Positions 1-9,305 of a stretch of DNA of 64,000 nucleotides are shown in pieces. The translations under genes were made by a program, and so were the position numbers. The notes beneath the pieces were generated by a model, which saw nothing but the letters and a program-made list of their open reading frames with translations, made no database searches and had not been told where the DNA came from. The stretch is from Levilactobacillus tangyuanensis (GTDB taxonomy: Bacteria > Bacillota > Bacilli > Lactobacillales > Lactobacillaceae). The stretch covers positions 20,494 through 84,493 of the forward strand of contig NZ_RHOA01000010.1 in the NCBI RefSeq assembly GCF_003946545.1, given 5' to 3'. The number at the start of each line of letters is the position of its first letter. Positions within the stretch are counted from its first letter, which is position 1.

Positions 1-145
1 TACCCGTTTGGGCCTGACCAATAACATCTTGGCCATCCAACACCATTGGGATGGTTTCGGCTTGAATTGGGGTCGCTTCTTCGTAACCTGCTGTAGTGAC
101 AGCTTTCAGTAGGTCATCGGAGAGACCTAGTTCATTAAACTTCAA
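1..145 (-). CDS. cshA: DEAD-box ATP-dependent RNA helicase, N-terminal part (cut by window edge)
   Basis: Only the first 48 codons are present; the gene runs off the left edge. The start is a TTG with AGGAGG seven to eight bases ahead. The peptide begins [12 protein letters not shown] and carries a Q motif (GYEEATPIQ) followed by motif I (AQTG), the ATP-binding signature of DEAD-box helicases. In lactobacilli the gene next to murF in this orientation is a CshA-type helicase acting on structured RNA during ribosome assembly and mRNA decay. The family call is secure; the cshA name rests on synteny and the N-terminal sequence only. Confidence 0.85.
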   Translation of the reverse strand, partial: MKFNELGLSDDLLKAVTTAGYEEATPIQAETIPMVLDGQDVIGQAQTG

Positions 146-246
146 AAATATTTTCCTCCTAATATGGGACCATCACACTAGTGCCTCGTAGTCCTTGGAA
201 AAAATCCGTTTCCCATGGTGCGAACCGCGATTGGCTAGTGCGGGTT
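146..246 (-). other. Structured 5' leader of the DEAD-box helicase gene
   Basis: About 100 nt separate the predicted transcription start from the TTG start codon. In the transcript, CACTAG and CTAGTG close a large loop. Inside it a hairpin forms between CCATGGGAAA and TTTTTTCCAAGG. A long folded leader is usual for cold-inducible helicase genes; regulation here is inferred, not shown. Confidence 0.4.
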
Positions 247-252
247 AATTCG

Positions 253-281
253 ATTCTAAATACAACTAAGCCATCATACAA
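253..281 (-). promoter_or_regulatory. Promoter of the DEAD-box helicase gene
   Basis: Minus strand: -35 TTGTAT (276-281), 17-bp spacer, -10 TAGAAT (253-258). It lies just after the murF terminator, so the helicase gene is transcribed on its own. Confidence 0.55.
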
Positions 282-285
282 CGCT

Positions 286-324
286 GAAACAAAATAAGCA
301 ACTCCCAAGACTTATGGAAGTTGC
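286..324 (-). terminator. Rho-independent terminator of murF
   Basis: GCAACTTCC pairs with GGGAGTTGC (298-306 with 316-324, one G-U) and is followed on the minus strand by TTATTTTGTTT, 12 bases after the murF stop. Confidence 0.75.
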
Positions 325-335
325 TTCGTTTTCAT

Positions 336-1721
336 TTAATTTTCAGAAGAATCCTTTAATGCCGCTAAAACTTGTTCCAAGTGGATTCCGTGCGACCCTT
401 TTAATAAAATTTGATCGTCATTGGTTAAAACCGCTTCCAGGTCCTGACTCAATTGTTCCAGCTCTGTTGTGGCATAATGGGCAACCGCTAAGTTCGGATC
501 ATCCTTCGCTAACGCCCGTTGCAGGGCCTCCATATGCGGGCCAACTAAGAAAACCTTAGCCATCTTAGTCGGGTCGATGGCCGTAGACAAACTCGCATGC
601 ATGGCATCGGCTTGCTTGCCTAATTCCAGCATGTCCCCAAGGACCACGTACCGCTTTCCCTTAACCGGCGTTTGTGAGAAGGCCAACAGGACCTCTTTAG
701 CAGCCGTTGGATTGGAATTATACACGTCACTCAGGATGGACTCGCCTTGTTTGCCCGGTAACCATTCGGCGCGATTCTCGGTCAAATCAACATTGGCCAG
801 GGCCTTCTGGGCATTCTCAGGTCGAATCCGGTAAACAGAAGCTACCGCCAGCGCAGCCAGCGCATTGTTGACATTATACGTCCCTAACATTGGAATCGTA
901 AACGTGGTGTCTGGCCATTGGTTAGCCTTGAAACTCGTTGACGTTGCCTCGCCCTGAATATCCTTCGAGAACAAGTCGTTCGTCCCTTGTTGACCAAAGG
1001 TGACTTGACGCTGTGGTAGATCGGCGGCTCGTTCACGTAGCAACGGTTCGTCACCATTGTAAACGAAGATCCCATCGTCATTCAGACCGTGAGTAATTTC
1101 CAACTTGGCATCCGCAATCTTATCCCGCGTTCCGAAGAATTCGATATGCGCCTCGCCAATCATGGTCACGATGGCCACGTCTGGCTTCACTAAGTTACTC
1201 AAGAAATCGAGTTGGCCCGGCCGGTCCATCCCCATCTCAACCACCAACATTTCAGTGTTGGGTTCCATCGATAGGACGGTCATTGGCACACCGATTTCAT
1301 TATTAAAATTGGCGTTGGTCTTAGTCACGTTAAACTGAGTAGCTAACACGGCAGCCACCATGTCCTTAGTCGTCGTCTTACCATTGCTACCGGTAATCGC
1401 AACGACCCGTGGATAAATCTTTAACAGATAGTATTGTGCCAACGCTTGAAGGGCCTTCAGAGAATCTGCCACTTGAATGACGGGAAAGTCAGCGGGGGCG
1501 GTTGCTAAATCCTTGGCCCACAACGTGGCCACAGCCCCGTGATCAATCGCCGATTGGACGAACTTGTGGCCATCCTGCTCACCATTGAGCGGAATAAACA
1601 AGCCTCCCGGTTGGAGGTGACGACTGTCGAACGCCACGCTAGTCACGCTGACATCTCGCCATTGGTCAAAATCGTTGATTGCTCCGACTGCTCGAGCAAT
1701 TTCTGCAAGTTGCATTTTCAT
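336..1721 (-). CDS. murF: UDP-N-acetylmuramoyl-tripeptide--D-alanyl-D-alanine ligase (MurF)
   Basis: MurF is the cytoplasmic Mur ligase that adds the D-Ala-D-Ala (or D-Ala-D-Lac) dipeptide to UDP-MurNAc-tripeptide in an ATP-dependent step, the last soluble step of peptidoglycan precursor synthesis. The protein is about 461 residues, normal for the family. An N-terminal substrate-binding domain (FDSRHLQPGGLFIPL) precedes the ATPase core with TGSNGKTTTKD near residue 108, the NNEIG motif that follows, and a C-terminal domain with YNSNPTA. The reading frame extends 17 codons upstream, but the ATG at 1721 is chosen because AGGAG stands 8 bases before it. It is followed by its own terminator and then the helicase gene, the usual lactobacillar murF-cshA order. 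Confidence 0.95.
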   Translation of the reverse strand: MKMQLAEIARAVGAINDFDQWRDVSVTSVAFDSRHLQPGGLFIPLNGEQDGHKFVQSAIDHGAVATLWAKDLATAPADFPVIQVADSLKALQALAQYYLLKIYPRVVAITGSNGKTTTKDMVAAVLATQFNVTKTNANFNNEIGVPMTVLSMEPNTEMLVVEMGMDRPGQLDFLSNLVKPDVAIVTMIGEAHIEFFGTRDKIADAKLEITHGLNDDGIFVYNGDEPLLRERAADLPQRQVTFGQQGTNDLFSKDIQGEATSTSFKANQWPDTTFTIPMLGTYNVNNALAALAVASVYRIRPENAQKALANVDLTENRAEWLPGKQGESILSDVYNSNPTAAKEVLLAFSQTPVKGKRYVVLGDMLELGKQADAMHASLSTAIDPTKMAKVFLVGPHMEALQRALAKDDPNLAVAHYATTELEQLSQDLEAVLTNDDQILLKGSHGIHLEQVLAALKDSSEN

Positions 1722-1965
1722 TTTATATGCTCCTAATTTTGAGGCCCAGCCGTCTATCGCAAACTGGGTCATCTGTTTTTCTAAGTGTCTAGTCGCACAC
1801 CTAGTTAAGCACGGCTTAAAATTTCTGTCTTACATTATACCATGGATCCCCAGGCCGAACCTAAAACAGTCTAGCCGCCATTTGGCGTGACAGCCTTTGG
1901 AGCCCGTGGCAATAGGCATTGGGCCGTCATTTTCAGGTCACTTTTCGTTAAAACCACATATTGAC

Positions 1966-1997
1966 AATAAAAAAAGAACCCGGCATCTGCCAGGCTC
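1966..1997 (-). terminator. Terminator of the unknown gene at 2007-2792
   Basis: GAGCCTGGCA pairs with TGCCGGGTTC (10 bp with two or three G-U pairs), followed on the minus strand by TTTTTTTATT. Confidence 0.75.
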
Positions 1998-2006
1998 CCA
2001 CTATTC

Positions 2007-2792
2007 TTAAATTAAATCGGCCACATCGCTAAAAACCTCGTTGTCATGGATGCTGAGAGCCCACTCCCGTGAGGTTAAATCGTAGCGCAAGCTGGCAACC
2101 TCTCGCGAGTCTGCATAGACTTCCTCTTGAGAATACCAAGTCGCTTGCCGCTCAGGATGATCAACGGCTCGAACGGGAATGACGTAGACTCGCCGGCGCT
2201 CAACCAGTTGGTCAAAGGCCACAATCATGCCATCCATTAGCCCCTGCGTCAACTGCAGCAGAATCTCATGAGGAATGTCACTAATAGCCAACGGCCGGGC
2301 AAAGACCCAACGATTATTATGCATCGCCCGTAGGTGCCGCTTTAGGCTAACCTCCAACACATGATTGAAATCACCCAACTCGCGATAGTAGGTCTTGTAG
2401 AACCCATCACGTAAGGTTAGGAAGGCATATTGATTCTGTAACTTGGCATAAAACGGGGTTCTAATATGCGTTTCCATGTGGGCCAGGTAGAGTAACTCGG
2501 CAATCTCAGATGGCAACAGAAAATCCAAGTCATCCGAATGCGTATAATCAACCCACTTGACTGGCCGTTCATGCTTAGCTAATAGGTAGCGTCGAATCTG
2601 TGCTTGCCCATTGACCGTTTGGAACCGGGTATGCGGGTTAATCTCAACATCACTCCCTGATTCTTCGTTCAGCAAAAGGAGCTGATTCGGGATTGCTGGA
2701 ATCCCATTCAAAAAATCAGCGGGTGATATCCCTAACGAATAAATCATATTCGTGACGGGTTCTAGACTTAAATAAACAAAATTTCCGCGCAT
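2007..2792 (-). CDS. Conserved hypothetical protein, 261 aa
   Basis: I do not recognise a named family. The protein is soluble-looking, rich in His, Arg and Tyr, with no signal peptide or membrane segment. The N-terminal 100 residues contain NGIPAIPNQLLLLNEE and SDDLDFLLPSEIAELLYLAHM, followed by an Arg/Tyr-rich middle (YKTYYRELGDF, LKRHLRAMHNNRW) and a C-terminus with acidic residues. The start at 2792 has GGGGAAAG about 10 bases upstream. It is a single transcription unit with its own terminator, between murF and htpX. Coding potential is convincing because the frame is long, properly started and terminated, and codon use matches its neighbours. Confidence 0.7.
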   Translation of the reverse strand: MRGNFVYLSLEPVTNMIYSLGISPADFLNGIPAIPNQLLLLNEESGSDVEINPHTRFQTVNGQAQIRRYLLAKHERPVKWVDYTHSDDLDFLLPSEIAELLYLAHMETHIRTPFYAKLQNQYAFLTLRDGFYKTYYRELGDFNHVLEVSLKRHLRAMHNNRWVFARPLAISDIPHEILLQLTQGLMDGMIVAFDQLVERRRVYVIPVRAVDHPERQATWYSQEEVYADSREVASLRYDLTSREWALSIHDNEVFSDVADLI

Positions 2793-2866
2793 ACTCGTAC
2801 ACTCTTTCCCCGATACTCAGTCAAGTTTAATTGTACTCCTAAACACCCCCGAAACGAACACTCGTT

Positions 2867-3757
2867 TTACATTTTTTCTAGCCGAGCGATACGGTCCGCA
2901 ATGGGTGGATGGGTCGCAAACAAGTCCGAAAACTTTTGCTTTTTCTTGAAAGGATCGCTGATATAGAGAGCAGAACTGTTAGGGTCTGCTTCTTTCATGG
3001 GCGCACTGTCATCAATCTTTCTGAGCGCCATAATGAGGCCTTGTGGATTCCGGGTCAATTCAACACTGGAGGCGTCCGCGAGATATTCACGATTCCTGGA
3101 TAACGCCATCTGAGCAATGCTAGCAGCTAGCGGTGCCAAGAGAATCAGGACCAGTGAGATCACCATCCCTATCGCCCCGGCATTCCCTTCCCGGTCGTCC
3201 CGGCGACGACTGCCACCCCAGAAAAACCAGTTATGGGAGAAGCTGACTAACAAGCCAATTGCCGCAGACAAAGCCAAAGCAATCGTCTGTAAGCGGATAT
3301 CATAATTCCGAACGTGAGACATCTCATGACCGATTACGCCTTCGAGTTCTTCCCGGTTTAGCCGTTGCAAGAGCCCGGTGGTGACGGCCACGGCCGCGTG
3401 CTGGGGATCATTTCCCGTTGCAAATGCATTGGGGCTGGCGTCATCAATGATAAAGACTCTTGGCATAGGAACTTGGGCAACCAATGCCATATCTTCCACC
3501 AGATGCCACAACTGAGGGGCGGCACTGACGTCCTTAATTTCTCTAGCGTGGTTCATGCTCATCACAACATTGGTCGATTGACTAATCATGATGGCCATAT
3601 AGACTGCCGTGACAATAGCCGCGATGACGATTCCTGATTGCCAACTTGCCCAGAACAAATCGCCAAGGGCCGCTCCAATTGCCAGGACCAGTAAGCCAAA
3701 GCCCACCATGACATATCCTGTTCGCCGTTTATTCATGGCAATTTGATCATACAACAT
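2867..3757 (-). CDS. htpX: Membrane zinc metalloprotease HtpX
   Basis: HtpX is an M48-family protease in the cytoplasmic membrane, active in quality control of membrane proteins under stress. The protein starts [17 protein letters not shown], typical for Gram-positive HtpX. It has two N-terminal membrane helices (about residues 15-55), the zinc site HEMSH (in [11 protein letters not shown], near residue 140), two more hydrophobic segments, and the third zinc ligand region with [10 protein letters not shown]. Length (296 aa) is normal. It lies 8 bp downstream of lemA, and lemA-htpX is a common operon in Firmicutes. Confidence 0.95.
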   Translation of the reverse strand: MLYDQIAMNKRRTGYVMVGFGLLVLAIGAALGDLFWASWQSGIVIAAIVTAVYMAIMISQSTNVVMSMNHAREIKDVSAAPQLWHLVEDMALVAQVPMPRVFIIDDASPNAFATGNDPQHAAVAVTTGLLQRLNREELEGVIGHEMSHVRNYDIRLQTIALALSAAIGLLVSFSHNWFFWGGSRRRDDREGNAGAIGMVISLVLILLAPLAASIAQMALSRNREYLADASSVELTRNPQGLIMALRKIDDSAPMKEADPNSSALYISDPFKKKQKFSDLFATHPPIADRIARLEKM

Positions 3758-3765
3758 GCTATCGC

Positions 3766-4341
3766 CTACTTATCTTGACCAAAGTCGTCAAAGTTAACCT
3801 TGGGCGCTGTTTTTTCTTCTTCTGGAACTTGAAGATATTCGCTGGCCTTAAAGTGGTGAATATTGGCCACCACATTGCTTGGGAACGAATGAATCTTCAT
3901 GGTTAAGTTGGCCACTGATGTGTTATAGAGTTGCCGTGAATAGGCAATCTTATTTTCAGTGTTTGTCAGCTCTTCCATCAATTGGGTAAATTGCGTATTT
4001 GCCTTTAGGTCAGGATAATTTTCTGACAAAGCAAATAGTGACCGCAACGTGGTGGAAAGTTGATTAGAAACTTCCATCGTCTGTTGATGATCGTCGGCAG
4101 GAACCGCCGTTAATTGATTCCGTAACTCAACAACCTTCTTCAACGTTGCCTGTTCATAATTCGCATAGCCCTTGGTCGTTGACACCAAGTTAGGAATTAA
4201 ATCGTTCCGCCGCTTCAGCTGAACATCGATCTGACTCCATGATTCTTCCACGTGTGTCCGGGTCCGAATGAGACCGTTGTAAGCACTGATGTACCAAGCG
4301 ACTATCAAAACCACGATGATGATTAAAATTATTGCTACCAA
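3766..4341 (-). CDS. lemA: LemA family membrane protein
   Basis: LemA proteins have one N-terminal membrane helix followed by a cytoplasmic or external helical domain; their exact role is unknown. Here the hydrophobic segment [17 protein letters not shown] is followed by the conserved stretch [32 protein letters not shown] and [11 protein letters not shown] place the start at the TTG at 4341 (191 aa), because AAGGAG stands 8 bases before it. The in-frame ATG at 4377 has no recognisable ribosome site and would add 12 residues not typical of LemA. It is the first gene of the lemA-htpX pair. Confidence 0.9.
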   Translation of the reverse strand: MVAIILIIIVVLIVAWYISAYNGLIRTRTHVEESWSQIDVQLKRRNDLIPNLVSTTKGYANYEQATLKKVVELRNQLTAVPADDHQQTMEVSNQLSTTLRSLFALSENYPDLKANTQFTQLMEELTNTENKIAYSRQLYNTSVANLTMKIHSFPSNVVANIHHFKASEYLQVPEEEKTAPKVNFDDFGQDK

Positions 4342-4445
4342 ACTGCTCACTCCTTCTCCAATGTCTGTTAAACTCATGATAACAAATGGCCAATTCAGAC
4401 TCCAGCAAGTTCGCCTGACTTTACCATTAATTAGGAGGTTTCACC

Positions 4446-4904
4446 ATGCAACACGTTTTGTTCGTTTGTCTAGGGAACATTTGTCGCTCCCCAATGGCCG
4501 AAGCAATCTTTAACGATCTGGTTGCTAAGCAAGGCCTCACTGACCAATTCACGGCTATTTCGGTAGCCACTAGTCCCGAGGAAGAGGGCAATCATCCCCA
4601 TCCCGGTGCCCTGAAAACCATGCGGGAACACGGATTAGATGCCAGTCAACACCGATCACGGCCAATTACCGCGGCGGACTTTGACTGGGCCGACATCATT
4701 ATTACGATGGATCACGCCAATGTGGCTAACTTGAAGCGCATGGCGCCAACGGCAGCCGATGCCGCTAAGGTTCAACTCTGCCTGGATATTCTTCCTGGAC
4801 GTCAGGGCGAGGCCATCGATGACCCTTGGTATACCCACAAATTCGAGCTGACCTACCAAGAACTGGCGCAATCCCTGCCAGCTTGGCTAGAGAAGCTTCG
4901 GTAA
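4446..4904 (+). CDS. Low-molecular-weight protein-tyrosine phosphatase
   Basis: This small cytoplasmic phosphatase removes phosphate from phosphotyrosine by a cysteinyl-phosphate mechanism. The P-loop CX5R is seen at the N-terminus (VCLGNICRSPMAE, residues 7-16) and the general acid lies in the DDPW motif near residue 125. Length (152 aa) is standard. The start ATG follows TTAGGAGG with ideal spacing. It stands alone, transcribed away from lemA and towards the lectin gene, with a shared terminator behind it. No tyrosine-kinase or exopolysaccharide gene is in the window, so its substrate cannot be guessed from context. Confidence 0.92.
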   Translation: MQHVLFVCLGNICRSPMAEAIFNDLVAKQGLTDQFTAISVATSPEEEGNHPHPGALKTMREHGLDASQHRSRPITAADFDWADIIITMDHANVANLKRMAPTAADAAKVQLCLDILPGRQGEAIDDPWYTHKFELTYQELAQSLPAWLEKLR

Positions 4905-4915
4905 AATACCTTATT

Positions 4916-4963
4916 AAAATACGCTGATCAGTGACTGTTAAAGTGGACTGATCAGCGTATTTT
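4916..4963. terminator. Bidirectional terminator between phosphatase and lectin/WxL genes
   Basis: A perfect 16-bp inverted repeat (AAAATACGCTGATCAG at 4916-4931 with its complement at 4948-4963). It has A-runs on one side and T-runs on the other, so it can stop transcription from both converging genes. Confidence 0.9.
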
Positions 4964-4965
4964 CT

Positions 4966-7167
4966 TTAAACCTCTGGGACATCATCTAGACTCCAGGTGA
5001 TTTTACCGGTGTAGTTTCCCTGTTGAGCGCCGGCATTCAGTTGCAGCATTAGGCCTCTAAGCCCCTGCCAATCGGCCGCGACATTAGTCGAGTCGTTACT
5101 TCCCGTATTTTTTTCATGTTCCGCCACAATCTGGGCGTCATCTGACAAGGTGAGCGTCTTCCCCCAGGTGGTCACGTAGGCCATGGCTCCCGCTAAATGG
5201 CGCTGGTCTTTATCGGTTGTCAGAGACGTGGCCGTGGCCTGCAACGCCCATTTATTCCCAACGGGCCGTGTATCCGTGATGGTTAGTTCTGCCTTGGAGG
5301 CAGTGGGAATAAGTGCCGATGTGCCGCTCAGCCGTCCGACGAAGTCAACTGCCGGCGATGCCGATGTGAACTCAACGGTTCCCCGTGATGGGTCTTTTGA
5401 ATAATGCGCCGGTACGGATACGGCTACCTCATTTGACTGATTATTGGCGGTATCAACGGCCGTGATGGCAAGCTGATTGTCTCCCTCTCGTAACGTATTG
5501 GCCGGCACCCGATAATTGAAGTGCCCGGCATCATCCAGTAAGGTCACCCCTTGGTCTGGCTGACTGTCACCATTGAGGCGGCTTTCTAGATGGATATCTT
5601 TAGCCGTGAATTGGGTGTGCGACAGATCCAATTGGCCTTTGATCAGGGCCTGCTTGCTGCCATCCACTGCTGTATCTTTCGACTTTTCCAACGTTAAACT
5701 CATATTATTCGTTCCATGGACCTTAAACGAGGGTAGTGTCGCCTGAGCAACGGCTTCCGTCCCCGTGAACACACTGGTTTGTTCCGGCTCCGTCCCACTC
5801 TCATCCTTAACCTTACCCGTCAGAACAATCTTGGCACTAGGATTATCGTCAGACAGGTTCTGTTGTAATTGATGAGTAATCGTCGACGCCTTTAAATCTA
5901 GTCCGCTTAGTTCCTGAGTTGACCCATTGGCATATGTCAGCGTCGCTGTGGCAAATCGGATCTTTCCTGGCAAATTCAAAAGGGCCTTAATATCATGCCA
6001 ATCGGTCGTTCCGTTAGCGTATTTTAGGTTGTATTGCAGGCTAACTGGATCACCATGTTCTAGTACGTCGCCGGCCTTAACCAGGTGATCGTTGTCCTTG
6101 AGCTCTACCGAGGCATCGGCATCGACCAAGTTGGGGACAGTGTCGAAGACGACCAAGTTGTTCTCCCAGGCGCTCCCCGTTGACCCTGTAAATCCCCAGA
6201 GGGCATCCTTATTATGGTCCGGATCAATAATTTTCCGGTTAATCCGAACATCCCGTGTAACTGACTCCCTGGCTAAAGAGTGGTCATCAAAAGAATAGGA
6301 CATCGTGGCTAGGTCAGAGTTTTCAGAATCTGGATGATAACGAATCGTGAGATGATGCCACCGGGCATCCGACAAGAAATTAAAATCATTACCTTGGATT
6401 AACCCATTATGAATTAACCCAGCATACAGTGATGACCCCATGCCCCAGATTCGATTGTAGATGTGATAACTATCGGGTTGCGCCGGATAGTTGGAAGCGA
6501 TATGTGGTCGTTGAATACGACCTGGATTTTCATCAAGATCAAAAGAATTGCCGGTGCCGGCCTGATCCCGGTCATTTGAGTTATTAATAAAGGTATCAAA
6601 TTCTAAGGCCCAGCTATTTTGAATGGCTGATTTGGCTAAGTTCTGCTGAATCGTATCAAACAACCACTGACTCGGCTTATTATCGACACCCCAGACCCCC
6701 AAAGTTTCACCAAATGGACTTGACTTGCCAAAATCAGGTGCGGCTTTGCTTCCTCGCTTATCATTCTGTAGAACAAAGGCCATGCCATCTCCCGCATGAT
6801 TCAACTCTTCCTGAGCGTTCCCCAGGTTGCCAAAATATAGCCACATCGAAACCGTCTGGTCATGCCGCAGATTAAACCGCATATTGTCTCGGGACCAAAT
6901 CCCCCCTATCTGAGAGCGACCATCGGTAATTTTGACGACCTGGGTCCCCAATGTTTGGGGATTGGTACTGTCGATCACCTCGGCACGATTGCGGTCCGAT
7001 TGACTAACCTCAAAGAAGTCTTGTAGGTGAATCCCTTGAGGCGCCGACCTCAATGCCGCATTCAAATCATCATTATAAAATGATGCCTTGACCGGGATAG
7101 TTGCCGTCCAAAATAGACATACAGCGGCCACCATGCTAACAATTCCTAGTCCTATTGTCTTCATCAT
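4966..7167 (-). CDS. Secreted L-type lectin domain protein with C-terminal WxL domain
   Basis: About 733 aa, exported and held on the cell wall non-covalently. The signal peptide is MMKTIGLGIVSMVAAV...VKAS. An L-type (legume-like) lectin domain follows at about residues 40-290, with GDGMAFVLQND and WALEFDTFIN typical of this fold and a likely sugar-binding role. The middle (about 300-600) looks like Ig/cadherin-like beta repeats. The C-terminus is a WxL domain, with KWALQA as the proximal motif and ITWSLDDVPEV as the distal one; WxL domains bind peptidoglycan. The ATG at 7167 is chosen; GGGG lies a little far upstream (about 13 bases), so 7164 is possible. A strong terminator (7367-7408) separates it from the csc operon, so it is expressed independently. 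The carbohydrate ligand is unknown. Confidence 0.85.
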   Translation of the reverse strand: MMKTIGLGIVSMVAAVCLFWTATIPVKASFYNDDLNAALRSAPQGIHLQDFFEVSQSDRNRAEVIDSTNPQTLGTQVVKITDGRSQIGGIWSRDNMRFNLRHDQTVSMWLYFGNLGNAQEELNHAGDGMAFVLQNDKRGSKAAPDFGKSSPFGETLGVWGVDNKPSQWLFDTIQQNLAKSAIQNSWALEFDTFINNSNDRDQAGTGNSFDLDENPGRIQRPHIASNYPAQPDSYHIYNRIWGMGSSLYAGLIHNGLIQGNDFNFLSDARWHHLTIRYHPDSENSDLATMSYSFDDHSLARESVTRDVRINRKIIDPDHNKDALWGFTGSTGSAWENNLVVFDTVPNLVDADASVELKDNDHLVKAGDVLEHGDPVSLQYNLKYANGTTDWHDIKALLNLPGKIRFATATLTYANGSTQELSGLDLKASTITHQLQQNLSDDNPSAKIVLTGKVKDESGTEPEQTSVFTGTEAVAQATLPSFKVHGTNNMSLTLEKSKDTAVDGSKQALIKGQLDLSHTQFTAKDIHLESRLNGDSQPDQGVTLLDDAGHFNYRVPANTLREGDNQLAITAVDTANNQSNEVAVSVPAHYSKDPSRGTVEFTSASPAVDFVGRLSGTSALIPTASKAELTITDTRPVGNKWALQATATSLTTDKDQRHLAGAMAYVTTWGKTLTLSDDAQIVAEHEKNTGSNDSTNVAADWQGLRGLMLQLNAGAQQGNYTGKITWSLDDVPEV

Positions 7168-7273
7168 GTGTGATGTCCATCCCCTTCTTGATGCCAACCA
7201 AGGGGGTAATCCATTATGAGTCAAAATTATATTACAAGTTATTTAATAATAACACCCCTGATTGTTTTGCTTA

Positions 7274-7279
7274 AGTATA
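7274..7279 (-). promoter_or_regulatory. Probable extended -10 promoter of the lectin/WxL gene
   Basis: Minus strand TGC followed by TATACT (extended -10) about 110 bases upstream of the start. No good -35 is seen at 17 bp, as is often true of extended -10 promoters. A second TATAAT lies nearer the gene (about 7230-7235), so the assignment is tentative. Confidence 0.4.
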
Positions 7280-7366
7280 GCATTGCCAATCCGGTTATGG
7301 GACCACAAACGTTGATATAACAATATTTGTGATTAATATTATTATGATAACGAACTCATTACGACG

Positions 7367-7408
7367 AAAAGAGAGCTGTGAGATATTTTCATCTCACAGC
7401 TCTCTTTT
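7367..7408. terminator. Terminator at the end of the csc operon
   Basis: A perfect 18-bp inverted repeat (AAAAGAGAGCTGTGAGAT, 7367-7384, with 7391-7408) with a GAAA-type loop and flanking A/T runs, directly after the DUF916 gene. Confidence 0.9.
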
Positions 7409-7413
7409 GTTAT

Positions 7414-8454
7414 TTATTCCGCATCGCTTGAACCATTGTCATCACGGCGACGATTCTTTAATAACAGGTAAATAATAATCAATAACAGAAGAATAATCAC
7501 CGCGCCACCCGCCACGAACCACCATAAATAGTTGGTTTTCTTTGGCGTATTGAACTTGTTTTGCATTTGACCGACTTCCTTGGTCGTCAGTTCAAAGTCC
7601 TTGGTAAAGTGCCAGTGGTAGCCCCCCTGAGCGTAAGCATCCAACGTCAAGGTATACGTGCCCGCCTTCAGCTGCTTGTCGCCCCAAGGAATCGCATAGT
7701 TAAAGTGACTGTTTGGTGCCATAGCTAAGGACGATTTCTCGTTATTCAAGATCACCTTGCTGTCACCCTGCTTGGTCACTTTGGCCTTCACTTTTAACTT
7801 ACTCATGATACCAGGCCGTGGGTTCTGCAACTTGGCTTCAACCTGATTGAACTGATTAAATTGGCCGTTCTTCACCGAAAGCAACTTCATGTCTGGTGCA
7901 ACATTGACATCACTTTCCCGTAACCGCACCCCAATCACATAGGCGAAGGCGTTCTTAATGCTAACGCCGCCCTTCTTGCCAGCCTCATCCGAAGTCAATT
8001 GCTTCACATAGATGCCGCCGAGAATCATGCCTTCAATCTTTTGTGGCGGCATCTTGTAGGTCACATAAACTTTCTTCTTACTCTTACCAGGAATTGTGAC
8101 CTTCTGCGTTTTATCGCCAAAGATGTCTTTGATTCCCACCTTCAGGGTACTATCGCGTTCGGGCTTTTGCTTACTGTAATCGATCACCCCATTGCTATTA
8201 GTAATGGCCTGATTGACTCCAACTTGATAACTCTTTTTTTCCTTACTCGTGTTACTAATGACGATGGCCAACTTCTGCTTTTGGTTCGGTTTGACCCGCA
8301 AAGCAAAGTAAGTGACCTTTTTATCATCCTGATTATCGGGAAGAATTGAACTCACCGTATAACCCACGCCCTCTGCATGAGCAACCTGTTGAGCAAATCC
8401 AACTCCCAAAATCAACGTCCCTAACGTTAGAACAATCCGCCACCATTTTTTCAT
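7414..8454 (-). CDS. DUF916/DUF3324 cell-surface protein (WxL-interacting protein, CscA type)
   Basis: About 346 aa. The signal peptide (MKKWWRIVLTLGTLILG...AHAEG) precedes a DUF916 domain (YTVSSILPDNQ, FALRVKPNQKQKLAIVISN) and a DUF3324 domain (residues about 170-300). A C-terminal membrane helix (LWWFVAGGAVIILLLLIIIYLL) ends in a basic, then acidic tail. This family, now called WxL-interacting proteins, is the membrane-tethered partner of WxL proteins in csc clusters. The start at 8454 has GAGGGGG about 10 bases ahead; the open frame continues 30 codons upstream without a ribosome site. It is last in the operon 10401-7414. Confidence 0.9.
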   Translation of the reverse strand: MKKWWRIVLTLGTLILGVGFAQQVAHAEGVGYTVSSILPDNQDDKKVTYFALRVKPNQKQKLAIVISNTSKEKKSYQVGVNQAITNSNGVIDYSKQKPERDSTLKVGIKDIFGDKTQKVTIPGKSKKKVYVTYKMPPQKIEGMILGGIYVKQLTSDEAGKKGGVSIKNAFAYVIGVRLRESDVNVAPDMKLLSVKNGQFNQFNQVEAKLQNPRPGIMSKLKVKAKVTKQGDSKVILNNEKSSLAMAPNSHFNYAIPWGDKQLKAGTYTLTLDAYAQGGYHWHFTKDFELTTKEVGQMQNKFNTPKKTNYLWWFVAGGAVIILLLLIIIYLLLKNRRRDDNGSSDAE

Positions 8455-8548
8455 AATAAATTGGCCCCCTCGCTTATCAATATATTTATCGCTGCCTTGC
8501 GAAAAAATGCGATGACTGGTGCCATCGCATCCTTCAAATCGCATCTTT

Positions 8549-9262
8549 TCAGGGTGCTTCAGTCAACTGCCAAGTTAACTCACCCGCATAACTCTGTTTA
8601 CGGGTAACCTGTGCGCTATTAAAGAACAAGCGCATCGGTGAAGCTGAATTGTCGTTCAATCGCAATAACCACGTGCCAATTCCAGCATCGCGCCCGGCTT
8701 CGCCAACGAGTGTCGACTCACCCATCTTAACTGGCTGTTTACCATCCAGGGTCGTGACAGGTGGATTACTAACCGTATTGGCAATTGCCGGCGTAAATTT
8801 CGTTGACCCAATCGCTAGTGAACTCTGTGACAGCGTTTCACCATTCGATTGGCCCTTCGGATACCCAGCCAATAAGGTTAGTTTCCATCCCGCACCATTG
8901 TAACGGCGGTCGCTGACTTGAATAAAGGCTTTGGTATTTGTCGCGGTGGCGCTTAACGTTTGACCTGTCGTTGCCCCCTGCTTGAAGGTAAGGTTCGAGA
9001 CATAATCCAAGGTTAGGACACCAGTTGACCCGGTTCCATGGTTATCCTCGTCCCCTGGTTCCGGTTGAAAACCACCACCAGGATTATCTGGATCCACCGG
9101 TTTCACCGGTCCCGTCGTGTCACCGGGAGTCAAAGACGTTGTTGCCGTGGTCCTTTGTGAGTCACGCGTTGTCGTTGCAAATGCGGTTATCTGCGTCGGC
9201 CCCGTCAGTATCCCAAGAATACAGGCTAACGAAGCCACCATTCCTAATATTTTTATAGTCAC
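8549..9262 (-). CDS. WxL domain surface protein
   Basis: Exported 237-aa protein. A hydrophobic signal segment (LGMVASLACILGILTG) is followed by a Thr/Pro/Gly/Asp-rich linker (about residues 30-75) and a WxL domain, with GWKLTLL as the proximal motif and LTWQLTEAP at the extreme C-terminus. WxL domains attach to peptidoglycan. The start is a GTG preceded by AAAGGAGG. It lies between another WxL gene and the DUF916 gene, matching the CscB/CscC positions. Csc clusters are associated with plant-derived carbohydrate use or host surface contact in lactobacilli; no enzyme domain is present here, so the role is probably structural. Confidence 0.88.
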   Translation of the reverse strand: MTIKILGMVASLACILGILTGPTQITAFATTTRDSQRTTATTSLTPGDTTGPVKPVDPDNPGGGFQPEPGDEDNHGTGSTGVLTLDYVSNLTFKQGATTGQTLSATATNTKAFIQVSDRRYNGAGWKLTLLAGYPKGQSNGETLSQSSLAIGSTKFTPAIANTVSNPPVTTLDGKQPVKMGESTLVGEAGRDAGIGTWLLRLNDNSASPMRLFFNSAQVTRKQSYAGELTWQLTEAP

Positions 9263-9305
9263 TGCGCAGCCCTCCTTTGCTTAGAGCAACGGAATTGGGA
9301 AGCGC

